The notes: generated from the letters alone by a model not told the origin. Counted from the stretch's first letter, positions 12,489-26,180 are shown. The stretch: 64,000 nucleotides of DNA from Epiperipatus broadwayi (GCA_028023455.1 JAQFVV010000150.1:2863550-2927549); one strand, 5' to 3'. Made by a program: numbers and translations.

Positions 12489-13844
12489 AATTATAATAAA
12501 ATAATCATAAATTATTATTTGTTTAAAGCTTAACTTAGTTTTGTACATGCCATAGTAGATGAATTAAAATACTTTTAAACTTATGTATTGCATCTTTTTT
12601 TAAAATTAAAATGTCATAAGTGAGCTATAAAATGACTCTAAAATACCTAAGCTAGTGCATTTAACAGTACAATTTATGTGTTAATATAGTTCTAATTATG
12701 AACTGAAGAATATATTCTAATCTTTTAAAAAACTTATGAATTAATTAATAGTTTAATTAATTGTCAATTAATTTTAAAAATTTATCTTGTTTTGTGTGTG
12801 CTTGTGCATGTAATTAGTAATTTGAAAGTACTTCCGTGTTCAAAAAGTTAATTTAATGTTTTACGTTACAGTATTTTCTATTGAAAATATTATAAACATT
12901 TAAAACAATTGAAACAATATTCTGAAAATATATTTTTATAAAATGTAGTCTTTAATATTATAATGGTTTATTTTATTAAATAATTCTAAATGTTAAATAA
13001 TATAACAATGATGTAATATTTAATTATTCTGTCTAGACAATTGAGTCTCTGGAATTTTTCACAATATTTTAATTAGATCTATTTTTAGAATTACAACTTA
13101 GCAACTTAATAATTTTGACTTTTCAGCTACACCAGGTCACATAAAGTAATTACTAGATTGTCAATCATCCAGCTAATTACCCATTACATGACTAACAGTA
13201 TAAAAAGTCTTGGCTGTCACACTTAACACAACAATTATCATTTTACTTCAGTGCATTCAAGTAGGATTTTTTTATAACTATTATTGTATCATAGTTTCCA
13301 TAAGATTATGCATTGCTAAAACAATTATCTGTTTAGATTTATAACCTAGCTTCTTCAACACTCCAATCTTCTCCAAGTTTTACTGAGGGAAATTCTATAA
13401 AACAATATGTGTATATTTTAGGAAGTGTTGTGTTGTTCCATTGCTTTACACAACAGTAAATTTGTACTGAAGATATTATTGAATTGTTAGAACTTTCATT
13501 AATTTCAATTTATTTATTTTCTCATATTTAAACTTTGTTTTAAAAATGGCAATTATTTTATTAAATTTCAGAATTTTTAAGTTATTTTTTTATTAACATC
13601 AGAAGAACTTTATATGTTTATTCTACAAAAATTTTAAATGTTATACATTTTCTTAAAAAAATGTTGAAAATTACTATCATTCTTATAGAGCATTCTCATT
13701 TGACTTAATTTAAATTATTATTAAATTACAACTGTCAGCTAAAATTGTAGGATCCTGTAAGTGATAAAAGGAATTTATGAATGTTAATTATCAACAAATA
13801 AATGCTTATTTAAAAGTAATTAGTGAATTATATCTCCAACTATT
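12489..13844. other. AT-rich intergenic DNA
   Basis: No gene, RNA or repeat signature was recognised. Confidence 0.4.
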
Positions 13845-13999
13845 TGAAAATATTTTAAAATTATTTTGCTTTTGCATTATTTTAAAGAAATGAGACATTT
13901 GTTTTTTTACTTAGAAAAATTAATTGAAAATGATATTTTAAAATTATTTTGCTTTTGCATTATTTTAAAGAAATGAGACATTTGTTTCTTTACTTAGGA
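13845..13999. repeat. 83-bp tandem duplication
   Basis: The block TATTTTAAAATTATTTTGC onward at 13851 recurs at 13934 with few differences. No coding content. Confidence 0.85.
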
Positions 14000-14282
14000 A
14001 AAATTAAATATACGCTATATTTTAATTATTCTGAATTATTATTGCAATAAGAGTATTTTATGAAAGAAATATACCTTATTTATGCATTTATTACAATGGA
14101 TGTCTGTGTTTGAACATTAATAGAGAATCTTTGATTTATCTTAGGATGAAAAATATAATTCCTATGCTCGAATAAACTTTATTGTGCTAATTAGTATTTT
14201 ATCTGTCTTGAAAGATAAAATATCATATTTAATGCATTCAATACTTATTTAAATCTGCATTTTGACAGTAAAGACTTTTGTT

Positions 14283-16153
14283 CTTATGTAATTTGCCTGC
14301 TGGAAGCCTGTCATCCATTTTTTTTAAATAATCCATTTTCAGAGGCTCAGAACACATGACCTAAGCAATATGGCTGACTCTTAGTTATCTTATTCAATAA
14401 TTATGCTTTTTTATTTGTTAAAATGATAAAGAAACACAAAAGTCCAAAGGATTGTATTTCAAAATGTTATTAATGTAAATACAGTAAATAAAATTAAAAA
14501 AAAAAACATAATTTAATAGTTTCTAACAAATGTGCAAACAGACATCACTTTTTGGGTGTGCTATACTATAATTTTGAAAATATGTAGGAAGACATCACTT
14601 TTCAAATGAGCACTATCCTATAATTTTGAAAATATTTCACTACATCTCATTCTGTTGATAAACTATTCCAAATTTTAATCATATTTCCAGTTCTGTCAAT
14701 GAAATATTTCAAATTTTAATAATATTTCCAATTCTGTTGATGAAATACTCCTGATTTTAGTCATATTTCCAAAAATGATACCATAGGAATGTTAAAAAAA
14801 CCACATGTAAACTAATGTTGAAAAATTATAATTTGTCATTTGTTATCTATTAGCCTCATGATAATAATTTTGAAAATATTACAGCACATCTTATTCTATT
14901 GATGAAATACTCCAAATTTTAATCATATATCCAGTTCTATCAATGAAGTATTCCAGATTTAATCATATTTCCAAAAATGATATGGTAAAGAAGGAATATT
15001 AAAAAAACCATGTGTAAACTAATGTTAAAAAAATTATGATAATTTGTCATGTGTTATCTGTTTGTCTAATGTTACGTGTTCACTGAGTGTTAACATTTTG
15101 ATGTTACCTTGTGAGTGGAATTTATGGAATGGATAATCCCTATTTTTTAAATAAATTTCATTTACAATTCTATATTGATTGTTAATTAAAAAAAAAAACT
15201 TAAAAACATTTTCAATAAATTTCATTTAGAACATAACATTCAACAGTTAATATGTGGTGCTAAAATAGTCATTTAAGGATTCAATAACCCATATATAAAA
15301 TTATAAAATTTGAAATATTTCATTGAGAGAACAAGATGCATTAGAATATTTTCAAAATTATTAATACGAGGTTAACAAATAATAAGTGACAAAGTATTGT
15401 AGTTATTTTAACATTAGTTTACAATTGGTTTTTTTAACATTTCTTTTTTACCATATTATTTTTGGAAATATGATTAAAATCTAGAATATTTCATTGACAT
15501 AACTGGAAATATGATTAAAATTTGGAATATTTCTCAGCTGAACAAAGATGTATTGTATTATTTTCAAAATTATCAACATGAGGCTAAGAAAACATTAGTT
15601 TACATGTGCTTGTTTTAACATTCCTTCTTTACCATATCATTTTTAGAAATATGATTAAAACCTGGAATATTTCATCAGCAGAATAAGATATAGTGGAATA
15701 TTTTCAAAATTACAAGATAGGTTCACCTGAAAAGTAAAATCCGCCTACACATTTGTGATACTTTCTTAATCATGTCTATTTTTATTTTCTTTACTGCATT
15801 TACATATTACTTACAATTCTTTGGATTTCTGTGTGTTCAGCAGAATATTTAAAAATTACAGCACGATACCTGTGTGAAAAGTGATGTAAGGCTGCATGTT
15901 TGTCATAGTCTACTAAATGATGTTTTTTTAAAATTTTATTTATTGTAATTACATTAAAAAATGTTGAATTACAATCCTTTGGACTTTTGTGTCTCTTTAT
16001 CATTTTAACAAATAAAAAAAATCGCAATTATTGAATACGATAACTTATAGTCAGCCATATTGATTACACCAAGTATTTCTAAGCCCCTGAGCCTATGAAA
16101 ATGAATTGTTTAAGAAAAAAGATGGCAAGCTTCCAGCAGACAAATGACATAAG
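14283..16153. repeat. Giant foldback (inverted repeat) element
   Basis: The outermost arm at 14283 (CTTATGTAATTTGCCTGCTG) is matched in reverse complement at about 16126-16153. Inner blocks pair in the same nested order: the AGTCCAAAGGATTGTA word near 14442 with its complement near 15970, and the repeated TTTTAATCATATTTCC words at 14670-14970 with GGAAATATGATTAAAA at 15467-15660. The centre is near 15150-15250. The arms contain internal short tandem repeats. No transposase was seen; this looks like a non-autonomous foldback DNA element. Confidence 0.8.
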
Positions 16154-16946
16154 TACCAATGCTTTTATAATCATTAAACATGTATACTTGCTGTTTTAAA
16201 AAAATATCTTATTGCCAATAAATTTTTTTTACCATGAATATGATTTACAAAAAGATAATTTTGTGCTCTTATTAAAAAAAATTATTACAGTTTCTTAATA
16301 TTCTATTTATAATGTATTGGTCCTTCATTAATGTTTACTTCATAAAGCTACAAAATATATTTTACAAAAAGGAAATATTATTTTCATTTGTTCACTATAC
16401 TATTAAATATGTACAATGTATATTATTTATTCACCATACTATTTCAATTGTTTACAATTTAAGTATTATTTAATGTGATATATTTAAAATATCTGTAATA
16501 CTTATATGATTTGCTTTATTGTTATATTTAAATAGTTTATACTTAGAATGGCTATCTTGGTATGTCCATGATTTAAAATTCTACTTACCTCATGTTTTAT
16601 TTGCTGTTTATTAATTTTATCCTGTAAATGTTTTCAGTATGTTCAAACACTCTTTATTTGACTGTATTCTGTTTAACAGGTTGGAAAGATAAGACCAAGG
16701 ACTATTAATTTTATTTGGTATAATGGGTATAAGTATTTAGTCAAGATTTATTTATACATGCACTTTGGTCATTATTTTTTGTGTATTATTTTATATATGA
16801 TTTTAATATTTATCTCAAGTCAAATTCTCAGAATAGTATTATTGCATTAAATACTTAGAATATATTATATTTGTCCATTTTAAAGCTATTTAGAATATGA
16901 ATAAATGTATATTATTTATTATTAAATTGTTTTGTTATGAATATTG
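16154..16946. other. AT-rich intergenic DNA
   Basis: Nothing recognised. Confidence 0.4.
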
Positions 16947-19900
16947 TGCCGGTCGGATTTGTATGTTCACGTAACAAGATCTAGCATTTAGGCAAAAGTA
17001 CCTTGAATCCAATTGTGCACAAGATACACAGGTCAGGAACACTCATGAACTCTGCCCTATTTGCCTATTTCCCAGCTCTATAACATTATGAGCAACAATC
17101 CCGATGACATAAATTAATTTACTTCTCACCCGCCAGCATCGATCATCAGAGACACAAAAAGACTCTAGGCTAAGCTTATGATAGAATAACTTAATAACTA
17201 GCTATATTTTATGAGCAATGAAGTCTCGTGACCTAGCATAGTAATTATGTATTGAGCGGAGATCATCTAGTCATATTTAGCATAAGTAATAACTTAATAT
17301 ATTATCTTAACTAAAAGAAAGCAATGGTTCGAGTTTGATATATATATTTAAGATTTATTAATAACAAAAATTATGTCGGGTTATTTAGCCGACGTGAGCC
17401 TCGGAAGTATTATATATATATGTTTGATTCGTATTTAACAATAACATTACAATTTGCGGCTATGCCAATAATATATATATGTGTGATTAAATGAATTAGC
17501 ACTATTAGAATACATTGTTGGAATACTATTACACCCCCAGAGACGAAGAGCATTTACTTAATTTAAACAACAATAATTTTACAAGCAGATATTACATTTG
17601 GTTACATTTAATGTTATTATTAATTTGGAGTTATAGATAATTAATGTGCAGGATGGGTAATGAATAATTATATAAATGATACTAAATCGATTGCATTAAT
17701 ACTTATCTTCAACTAATGGAAATATGTCCATTTAAAGAAATCATTTCATTACAGCTTATGAATACTTCTGGGTGACTAATAAGACACTGAGAGGCGGTGC
17801 ATGCATAGCGGCTGATTGGGTTGGTCCAATTATGGATCCTGGAGTGTGCTTCATGAATTCTAAGAACTAAGTTGACCGATTTCCTCTGCAAATGTAGGCA
17901 GGGTCGGTTTGATGAACGAAAGAGTCCAAGATTCCCTGGAATGAGGTACAGGTGAATCATGGATGACAAAGAGTGGTCAGCAATGACTTTGTTGGGCTGG
18001 TTTCTCAGATTGCTCCCCATATAAAGTATGCACATAAGACCAAGGATGTCCCCAGGGTGGTTTTACAGACTGATTTAAGGACATAGAGAATGACGATGGG
18101 GCCCGACATCGCGGATGCCTCCATGTGAGAAAGAAGCACAAGCAGATATATAACGAAATGCCTCTATGCATGTAACACTTAATGATATAATATAAATATA
18201 ATTCTAAAAAGTAAAGATTATCGAAACGTATTTATTGCCCATAAATTATGAAATATTCGGTGTAATGACATGGCTTCACTAAACAAACATGGGTAATAAT
18301 TATACTTAAATATAAAACTAAGATGTTAAGATCCCCCTCCCCCTTACATTATGTTACTTTATATTATTCATTACTTCTTACACATTTAATAAATCTCAAT
18401 TTTGGTTAATCAATGCCCTTGTGAAAATATATAAATTATTACAAAATAAGTGGGTGGTGGTAATAGCTAAGATGGGTTTTACATATATAATATAATTTAA
18501 GAATAAAATATAGCACATTATTTAGGAAGGAGAATGTGAAAAACAGATATCAAATCTGTTTTTCTACAGTAAACATGAAAATTATAATTAGTTTATCTAA
18601 AATCGCGAGCACCTGGGCAAGTTGAATAAGACTTGTTTTGATCAAATTATAAATTATTTACCCAGTAAATGATGGGTGGGGAAACAAAAATGAATTATAT
18701 GCTGGCGATTTTAGAATGCTATTGGCATTTATTTTAAAATATAAATACATAAATGTAAATGAAAATTATTTGCCACTTGGAATTAAAAGAAAAGGAAAAA
18801 CATTTTATAGGAGGCTTAATATAGATTAGTTATATAGAATTATACGAATACATATTTTGAAGACATTTAAAATAGGTGATTAAAATATAAATATTAAAGA
18901 GAAGGCAGGATTTAATAATTATAAGCAGTCAAAGTTTTTTTACCTTGCTTATTTGGAAGAACAATTTCATTAGGAGTCAGTCCATCGGTATTGTTTCACT
19001 AGATCTAGGGTAGCATTATTAATTTGAGAGATAGCATTTCACTTTCACTGGAAAAATATACATAAAGTTTAGTAGTCCCGGATGCAGAGCTTCATTCATG
19101 GGAACAGCATATTAGAACGGAGGGACAAGGCAAAATTTCCTACTCACGACACATTGAGTGAGAATTAAAACTGGCGTTGAATATGTATAACAACATAGTA
19201 TTTAATGGTCTCCTTTCCAGTGGATTCAAATCCAGCAGTATATATACTTTTATTTTGAAGCTGTAACTTAGAAACTACTGCTGGACCTGAGGTGGTTTAA
19301 GCACTTAAGGTTTCTCTGGAATAGTTTGACCGGATACTCTTATCTAGTAAGATGTTTGAAACAATGCAAGTTTGTTATCAGTTTCTCAAATGATTGTTTT
19401 AAAATATATCTTATGATTTTAAAACAAGCTAGCGTGGACAATTTCCACTAATGGGTTTATTTTATTATTACCAATTCGTAATCTTTTACTTTAATCTAAG
19501 GGATCTTCCGGATAATTGTTTTTCGAGAGACTTCTTAACAAGATTGCATCACTTCTGGCTACAAAATTATATATGAAAAAATAATAAGTTTCATATATAA
19601 TACCTTATATATATATAATATAACTATTAATTTAGTCACAATCTCCTACACTGAAATATACATATATATTTATTATTTACGCCCGCATACACATGAGAAT
19701 ATTATTATTAAATAAAATATTTTAAAATTAAAATACATACGTTTACATTATTTATGTTATAATACTGAGCAAAGAAATATATATATTATTAGCTATGTAT
19801 ATATGTGCATAAAGGCGGGTTGGAATACAGTTAGATGGTAGGAGATTAGATGTGGGCTGTGAAGCAGGATCTGAGCATCAGATCATCTGCTTCAATATAT

Positions 19901-19970
19901 TATAACAGGATGGGTATCAGGATGGTCAACCCTGGGTTAATGAGAAATAATCACCCCCAGGTCAACAATT
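16947..19970. other. Less AT-rich island, probable old insertion
   Basis: From TGTGCCGGTCGG at 16949 to about 19970 the sequence is richer in G and C and contains many words absent elsewhere in the window (for example ACACCCCCAGAGACG at 17531). An open frame of 108 codons on the minus strand (18035-17709) has no recognisable domain. The TG start suggests an LTR or other insertion, but no matching second end, primer-binding site or target duplication was found. Confidence 0.3.
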
Positions 19971-20012
19971 TTATATAATGATTTAATAAAAAATATAGTT
20001 TTACTTCTCAAT

Positions 20013-20313
20013 ATTATGTAACAAAAGAACACTTATTTATAATTGTTAATAAAGAAGAAGATATAAATTAATATTAAAGTTTCTCGGCTTAACGTTTTCA
20101 TGGATCCAGCCTCACATTCATAGCCTTCATAAAATGTATAATAAAATATATGCAGATATGAAAATAAGCTAGTATTATGTAGCCCATTTCTTCGAGATGT
20201 TGAAGCAAGTATCTTTCCTATTAATAGCGTGGATGTTTCCATTAATGTAAAATGACTTCTTTATTTTTCTTCTTTATTAACAATTATAAACAAGTGTCAT
20301 TTTGTTACATAAT
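20013..20313. mobile_element. MITE-like element with ~48-bp inverted ends
   Basis: ATTATGTAACAAAA and the following bases to about 20060 are the reverse complement of 20266-20313, with minor differences. The inner part is about 200 bp and non-coding. No clear TSD was identified, so the superfamily is unknown. Confidence 0.7.
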
Positions 20314-21687
20314 GATTTAATATAAATAATGAGATATAAAGCAATGACCAATATCAAAAAGTATAAATAATTTTATATATTAAAAAGAGCATAAGATCAC
20401 TCTTAGAGATCAATATCTAATTATCTTAAGCATAAGCATAATTTATCAAATTCAACCAGCATTATCAATAAGTAAAAACAAGTTCCAAAAAAAATAACAT
20501 TTCATCATCATGAATGATCAATCAAAATATATCAATACAATAAATCAACAGTCAATCTTGTGACTGGATTTGAAACGGATCTACTGTAGACCAAGCCAAC
20601 TATTTAGCCTTTGTTAGCTTGGGCAATAATTGTAACATTAATTTGGATGCACAAACTTAAGTACTAATCCACCAGAGTACATAATCATAGAAACAATAAT
20701 GCTTAGATATTAAAACATGCAGATCATTATCAATGCTCTGCACACTTAGTACCATTAATGTATTGGCCACCTATAAACTTAATTTGTAATAAGACTAAAC
20801 TAAAATAAAATGTAGTGCATGGACTTTGAAGAATATAATCCTCATGTCAAAACCAGGACACTATCAAACAGGAATGCCTCTGCACTAAAATACATTCCCT
20901 TTCATATATCAGATCCTTATTCATGAATCTAGCTCAGAGAACATAAGCTCTATTACTGTATTATGACCAAGAGATGATGGAAACTTACAATATTCTAAAC
21001 ACTTTTTAGAATTAAGTCACTGGAATAATTTTAACAATTAAATACACTAACAACAATAAAAAAATGAAGTTAAGGTCTCTAGAATAAGGCTATACACTTA
21101 TAAGCTTTCTGATTTTGATTAATATATACAAATAAAACTATCACATTTGTGATTTACATGATTAATATATAAAATTCAAATTATTACAGTTTTACATAAA
21201 ACATATATGCACAGACATGACTTTAATTTAAAAATGAACATATTTGAATAATCACAACATAATTATAAAAGTTTTAAGTTAGATACAAATACTGCAACTG
21301 ATTAACATTTACCTATATATGTCTATCTGGCATGCATTGATATATGCACACAGACCCAAGGCATTATAATTTCTAGACATATTTGAATTGTTATAAAATA
21401 ATAATAAAATAAACATATTTGAATTGTTATAAAATAATAATAAAATAAATGATTAAAATTTTAAGTTGTACAAAAATACTATATATGATTAAAATTTACC
21501 TATAGTGTCTATATGACCCTCATTGATATATATGCACACAGATATGCAGCACATTTGATGGATATATTTCAATCATCATATAACACAACATTTAATTAAA
21601 ATTTTACATATATGTGTGCATTTAGGTATTTATGCATGCACTGCCATTACATTATATGATATTTTTGATTTGACATAACAATAGTTA
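20314..21687. other. AT-rich DNA with a 36-bp tandem repeat
   Basis: No gene seen. A 36-bp unit (ACATATTTGAATTG...) is present twice at about 21377-21450. Confidence 0.45.
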
Positions 21688-22450
21688 TTAACCCTTTAAT
21701 ATCTCATTAATTTGAATGTTTTTCTTTGTTCTCACACTCAATATAAAATATAAGATTAAACCATTATTACTTATCAGAAAATAATAAATTTGACTTGATT
21801 TATTAGATATTTTTGTTTACCACTGAAATAAAATGTAAATGTTCACACTTTGTTTCTATAAATATTAAAAAATAAGATCATAATCAAAATAAAAAGATTA
21901 CTCTTCATCATTTTTAGAAAGATTATCTTCATTTTACAAAATCAACAAAATCATCATTTGTGATTTTTTTTAAAAAATCTGAATATTTATTTATTTCTGT
22001 TATATCTAATGAAATATGCTTTAAAAGTTTAAAATTTTTCAATATTTATTAAAAAATTGTGATATTTTCAGATATGTAATTGTAATTAGATGGCTAACAT
22101 AGAAAGCTAAGCTTTTAAATAGCATCAGGCCATATTTACATTATTTACTAATATAACATTCTATTTTTGAAAATAAAGTATTTCCATTCAAAAGAAGTTA
22201 TTAATAATTTATATTTCTTGATAAATATTGTAAAAAAATCTAAAATTGTAATAAATTCGCAAATAAACATGTTTTTGGTCATTCAAACCATTTTCTTTAA
22301 ACAATGTCATAAAAATCATGATGTTTGATAATCCTGCCATAATATAATAACTTCACTTGTCAGAACAGAGCTTAATTATTTTGTTTACAGGAATTTTTTG
22401 ATTTTCTTTCCATCTATTGAATTTTTTTGAACTAAAATTTTATAGGAAAA
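21688..22450 (+). mobile_element. Dispersed repeat R3, copy 1 (piggyBac-like end)
   Basis: Begins TTAACCCTTTAA at 21688 and shares ordered blocks (GTTCTCAC, AAACCATTATTACTTAT, AATAAATTTGA) with 37128-37890 and, inverted, with 44090-44825. TTAA followed by CCCTTTAA resembles piggyBac-type ends. No transposase is present. Copies are strongly diverged, so the family is old. Confidence 0.5.
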
Positions 22451-22984
22451 TACACATTTTGCAATATAATGCTTGTGGAATTCTCACTAGGGGGCGAATT
22501 AGTAAAAAAAAAGGAATATATTAATATAAAAAGGATGTTTGGTTAAAAATATATTTCATAATTAATTCCTTTTGTAAGTATACAAAATTCCCATATATGT
22601 GTATATATATAGAAAAAAAAAAAACAATATAGATTTGATTTAAAATTATTTTCTCTTTTTATAGTCAAAGTACTATCAACTTTTTTTAAAAAAAAAATAT
22701 AAAATCAATGAATTAGCTATTTATTCCTAGATTTTTAAAGCAAATTTATTACTTGTGTTACTCTTAAATGTCTTTTTTTTTTAAAAAAAATTTACCCAAG
22801 CAAATTTCTTTTGTTCTTTTTTCTACCTTAGAAGATTTTGGAGTTTTAGAAGTGTTTATGAATCAATAACATTTCATTCCAGTAAAATTTTACTTTTCTT
22901 CTTTTAAAATATATAGATTTTTTAAAATGTTATTTTAAAAGAAATTATTTAAAATTTTATCATTATATATAATACTATCAGTCT

Positions 22985-22987
<3 letters not shown>

Positions 22988-23041
<54 letters not shown>
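22988..23041. repeat. (AT)n microsatellite at LINE insertion site
   Basis: Some 27 AT units directly abut the LINE tail. A short AT run also flanks the other end of the LINE at 26159-26170, consistent with insertion into an AT run whose TSD is hidden in the repeat. Confidence 0.9.
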
Positions 23042-23044
<3 letters not shown>

Positions 23045-24482
23045 TCAACCATTATCAATCCACTGCAGGATGAAGGTCTCTCCAAGATTAATCTATCTTC
23101 TCCGATCTTTAGCTTCTCTTTTCCACAACACCCCTGCACATTTTCTTATTTCATCCATCTCACATGTGGTCTCTTTCTGGGTCTTTTACAATCTCTTGGA
23201 ATCCAGTTTAAAATTTCAATTGTCCATCTATTATCATTTCTTCCAGAAATACGTCCAGCCTAACTCCATTTCAATCTTTTAATTTTTTCAATAAGGTCAG
23301 TAACACCTGTTTGTTGTCTTACCCATACATTGCATTTTCGATCTCTTCTTGTTACTCCCAACATACATCTCTCCATACTCCTTTGAGTGGTCTGAAGTCT
23401 CTGTATTGCTCTTCTATTAAGTGTCCAAGTCTCAGATCCATAAGTAAGAACTGGTAAAACACATTTGTTAAAAACCAGTCTTTTCAAACACATAGGCATA
23501 TTTCCTTTTAGTATCAAGTTATTTCTACCAAAAGCACTCCAACCAAGTTTAATTCTATGATTAATTTTCTCCATTATGTTTCCATCTGTATTAATAATCT
23601 GACCTAGGTATTTGTAACTGTTAACTTCTTCTAATTCTTCATAATCAATCTTTATTTTCATATTTTGAGCAAATCGATTTGAGCAAATCGATTAAACATT
23701 ACTTTAGTCTTTTTAACATTTATCTTTAGTCCTACTTTTCTACTTTCATCTGCTAACTCCTGCAACATTTCCTGCAGCTCTGAAGCATTATTTGCAAAAA
23801 CAACTACATCATCTGCAAAATCTAAATGATTTAAATACTCTCCATTTACTTTCATTCCTTTAGTTTCCCATTTTAATCCACAAAATACTTCTTGCAGCAC
23901 TGCTGTAAAAAGTTTTGGAGATATGGAGTCACCTTGCCTTACACCTTTCTCAATGTTGATTTTTTCAGTATCATTATGTAATTTAATTGTTGCTGTTGCA
24001 TTTTTATAAATATTCTTTAAAATATGACAATATCTTGGATCTATACCTTGATGATCCAATGCTTTAATCACTGAAGAAATGTGTATAGAATCAAATGCCT
24101 TTTCATAATCTACAAATCCAAAACATAATGACAACTCATATTCATTTGTTCTTTTTATGACTTCTCCCAATACCTGGATATGATCTATTGTACTAAAACC
24201 ACTTTTAAATCCAGCTTGTTCTCTTGGTTGGTGGAAATCCAAAGTTCTCTGTAGACGAGTTGTAATTATCTTGGTAAAAATTTTATATAAAACTGATAAA
24301 AGACTGATAGGTCTGTAATTTCTAATATCTTCCTTATCACCTTTTTTAAATATTAATATTATTACTGCATTCTTCCAATCTTCAGTTACATCTTTATCAT
24401 TTAGACATTTGGTATATAACTTTTCTAAAATTGTTTCTATTTCTTCACCTCCTTCTTTTAATATATCAATTATAATTCCATC
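23042..24482 (-). pseudogene. RTE-like reverse transcriptase, inactivated
   Basis: The minus strand reads through the [53 protein letters not shown] and LDFADDVVVF blocks, so all three catalytic Asp positions are intact, including the FADD box. A 13-14-base tandem duplication at about 23669-23692 shifts the frame after the MFNRFAQ stretch. The C-terminal region ([16 protein letters not shown]...) then runs in another frame to a TAG at 23257-23259 just after LKWS. It is cut off upstream by a TGA at 24483-24485, within the KAPGND block. Compared with the 40-kb copy, the catalytic box is better preserved here but the frame is more broken. Confidence 0.9.
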
Positions 24483-25494
24483 ATTTCATGGAGCCTTTCC
24501 TTTCTTCATACATTTAATTGCATGTCTCACTTCTTCATTTAAAATTCTGGGCAATTCGGAAGATGTAATAGATATAGGAGGTACTTGTTCTTTATTACTA
24601 TATAATTCTTGATAAAAATCTTCTACCAATTTCATGATGTCATCTCTCTTTTTAGTAATAATTTCACCTTTTTTTCTTATTGCAGATATAAATTTCCTAC
24701 CAATACCAAAATGTTGTTTAACATTCTTGAGACTTTTATTTTCTTCTACAGCTTTCCTTGCTATTTCACAGTTATATTTTCTTATATCATTTTCAACTCT
24801 TTTTTGTACCATTTTACAAAATTCGAGATATTCAATTCTTTTCAATACATCATTTTTGTATATTTTCATATTCCCTTCTTTTCTTCATAAATTCTCTAGT
24901 CTCAGTAGAAATTTTATTAGTCAATTGCTGCTTTTTTCTACCAGCTATGTTTGTTGCAGTTTTTAAAAGTGTATCAGTTCAGTTATTTTCATATTAATTT
25001 CATTCAAATCTGAATCATGTTCAAAATCTCCTAACACTTGAAACCTATTTGTAAGTTCTAATTTAAATTCATTAGAATGTTTCTAGATGAAATACACAGG
25101 CTTATATATACCTGTGTCTATATATGTAATAGACAGGGTATGAGCACAGACTCTCACATGACCCATCACTCTCCACACTATTTCATAACACTGATACACC
25201 TGAACACGCATATGTCGAACAGATAAATAATCACTAATATACGTTCTGAAGATTAGGAATATCAACTGTAAATATTGTTTTTCTCAATAATTTTTGTCTC
25301 TCTAGTTTTACATTAACATGTAACTTACACCTTACTAATCGATGATCACTTCCTGTGTTAAATTTATTAAGAACATTACAATCTTGAAATATGTATTTCC
25401 TGTTAGTCAAAATATAATCCAATTCTGCTGTACCTTCATTTGGATGCTTCCATGTCCATTTCCTTTTAACATTTTTCTCAAAAAATGAATTCAT
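24483..25494 (-). pseudogene. RTE-like LINE, endonuclease end and linker, broken
   Basis: Minus strand 25494-25234 encodes the last part of the endonuclease ([20 protein letters not shown] and [10 protein letters not shown], including the SDH catalytic motif). It is interrupted at 25246-25084 by the nested repeat. The linker resumes in pieces, with an extra base near 24875 relative to the 40-kb copy, and the open piece 24869-24486 ends at a TGA. The linker is helix-rich and lysine-rich and has no named domain. Confidence 0.85.
25084..25246 (-). mobile_element. Hammerhead family 1 piece nested in LINE
   Basis: This 163-bp insert is absent from the otherwise matching 40-kb LINE. It corresponds to the part of family 1 that lies 3' of the ribozyme core, in minus orientation: it starts GTATATTAGTGATTATTTATC, runs through the TATCAG-type region and ends in the CAGG...CCTG hairpin. 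Short AGAA words at both junctions may be a target duplication. The upstream half of the family and the core boxes are missing. Confidence 0.75.
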
Positions 25495-26180
25495 AATATA
25501 AAGTTTTTCTTTTTCTGCAACTCCACAAGTCTATGTCCTCTCTCATTTCTATTACCATAACCAAAATTACCTACAGCAATTTCATCTTTCATTGGTCTAC
25601 CAATTCTAGCATTAAAGTCTCCCATAACAATTTTAAAATGTTGTTTACTCTGATCAAAAGCCTTTTGTACATCCATATAAAAATCTTCTACTACTTCATC
25701 ACTATGAGAACTTGTTGGGGCATAAACCTGAATTATCTGCATTTGGTATCTGCTATTAAGTTGTATAACTAATCTTGCAACTCTGTCCAATACACCATCA
25801 TTCTCCACAATATTGTTCTTCCACTTTTTATTTATAATGAATCCTACTCCACTTGTATTTCCAATATGTGTGCCTTTATAATAGAGTATATGTCCACTTT
25901 TTAAATCAATTGTTTCTTCACCTTTTCTTCTAACTTCACAAAGTCCAATAATGTCCCATTTAATATAAGACAATTCTTCTTCTAATTCTTGCAATCTTCC
26001 TTCACTTGAAAGTGATCTGCAGTTGTAAGTACCTAAATAAAAAGTCGTCATCAAATGGCAGCCTGGGTCCACAATCAGGTGATTCTGAGCACCCTCCGTC
26101 TTCGGCCACCAACCGCTGCCTTGGTTGGTGACTTTACAGCCTCCTGGGAATAAGGGCCATATATATATATCACAGGCCAC
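25491..26180 (-). pseudogene. RTE-like endonuclease N-terminal part, frameshifted
   Basis: The APE-type endonuclease blocks [23 protein letters not shown] and [10 protein letters not shown] are intact and nearly identical to the 40-kb copy. A one-base deletion near 25518 (GAGTTGCAG here, GAGTTTGCAG there) sends the frame into a stop shortly after GHRLVE. The open frame at the upstream end reads into flanking AT repeat (ACDIYI), so the native start is missing. Confidence 0.88.

Larger units (their letters stand above)
23042..26160 (-). mobile_element. RTE-like LINE, broken copy
   Basis: A minus-strand LINE with endonuclease then reverse transcriptase and a short ATC-type tail at 23041-23047. 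It is closely similar along its length to the copy at 40191-43248. Similarity to that copy stops at GGGCCAT (26160), so it lacks the upstream leader seen there. It is disrupted by several frameshifts, two nonsense codons and a 163-bp nested insertion at 25084-25246. It cannot code for a working protein. Confidence 0.93.

Noticed and set aside
17135-17160. Minus-strand CTGATGA near 17143
   Set aside because: Followed by GAAG, not GAAA, and no stem I partner was found.
17709-18035. 108-codon minus-strand frame as a gene
   Set aside because: Composition is unremarkable for the less AT-rich island and no domain was recognised; mentioned only under the island.
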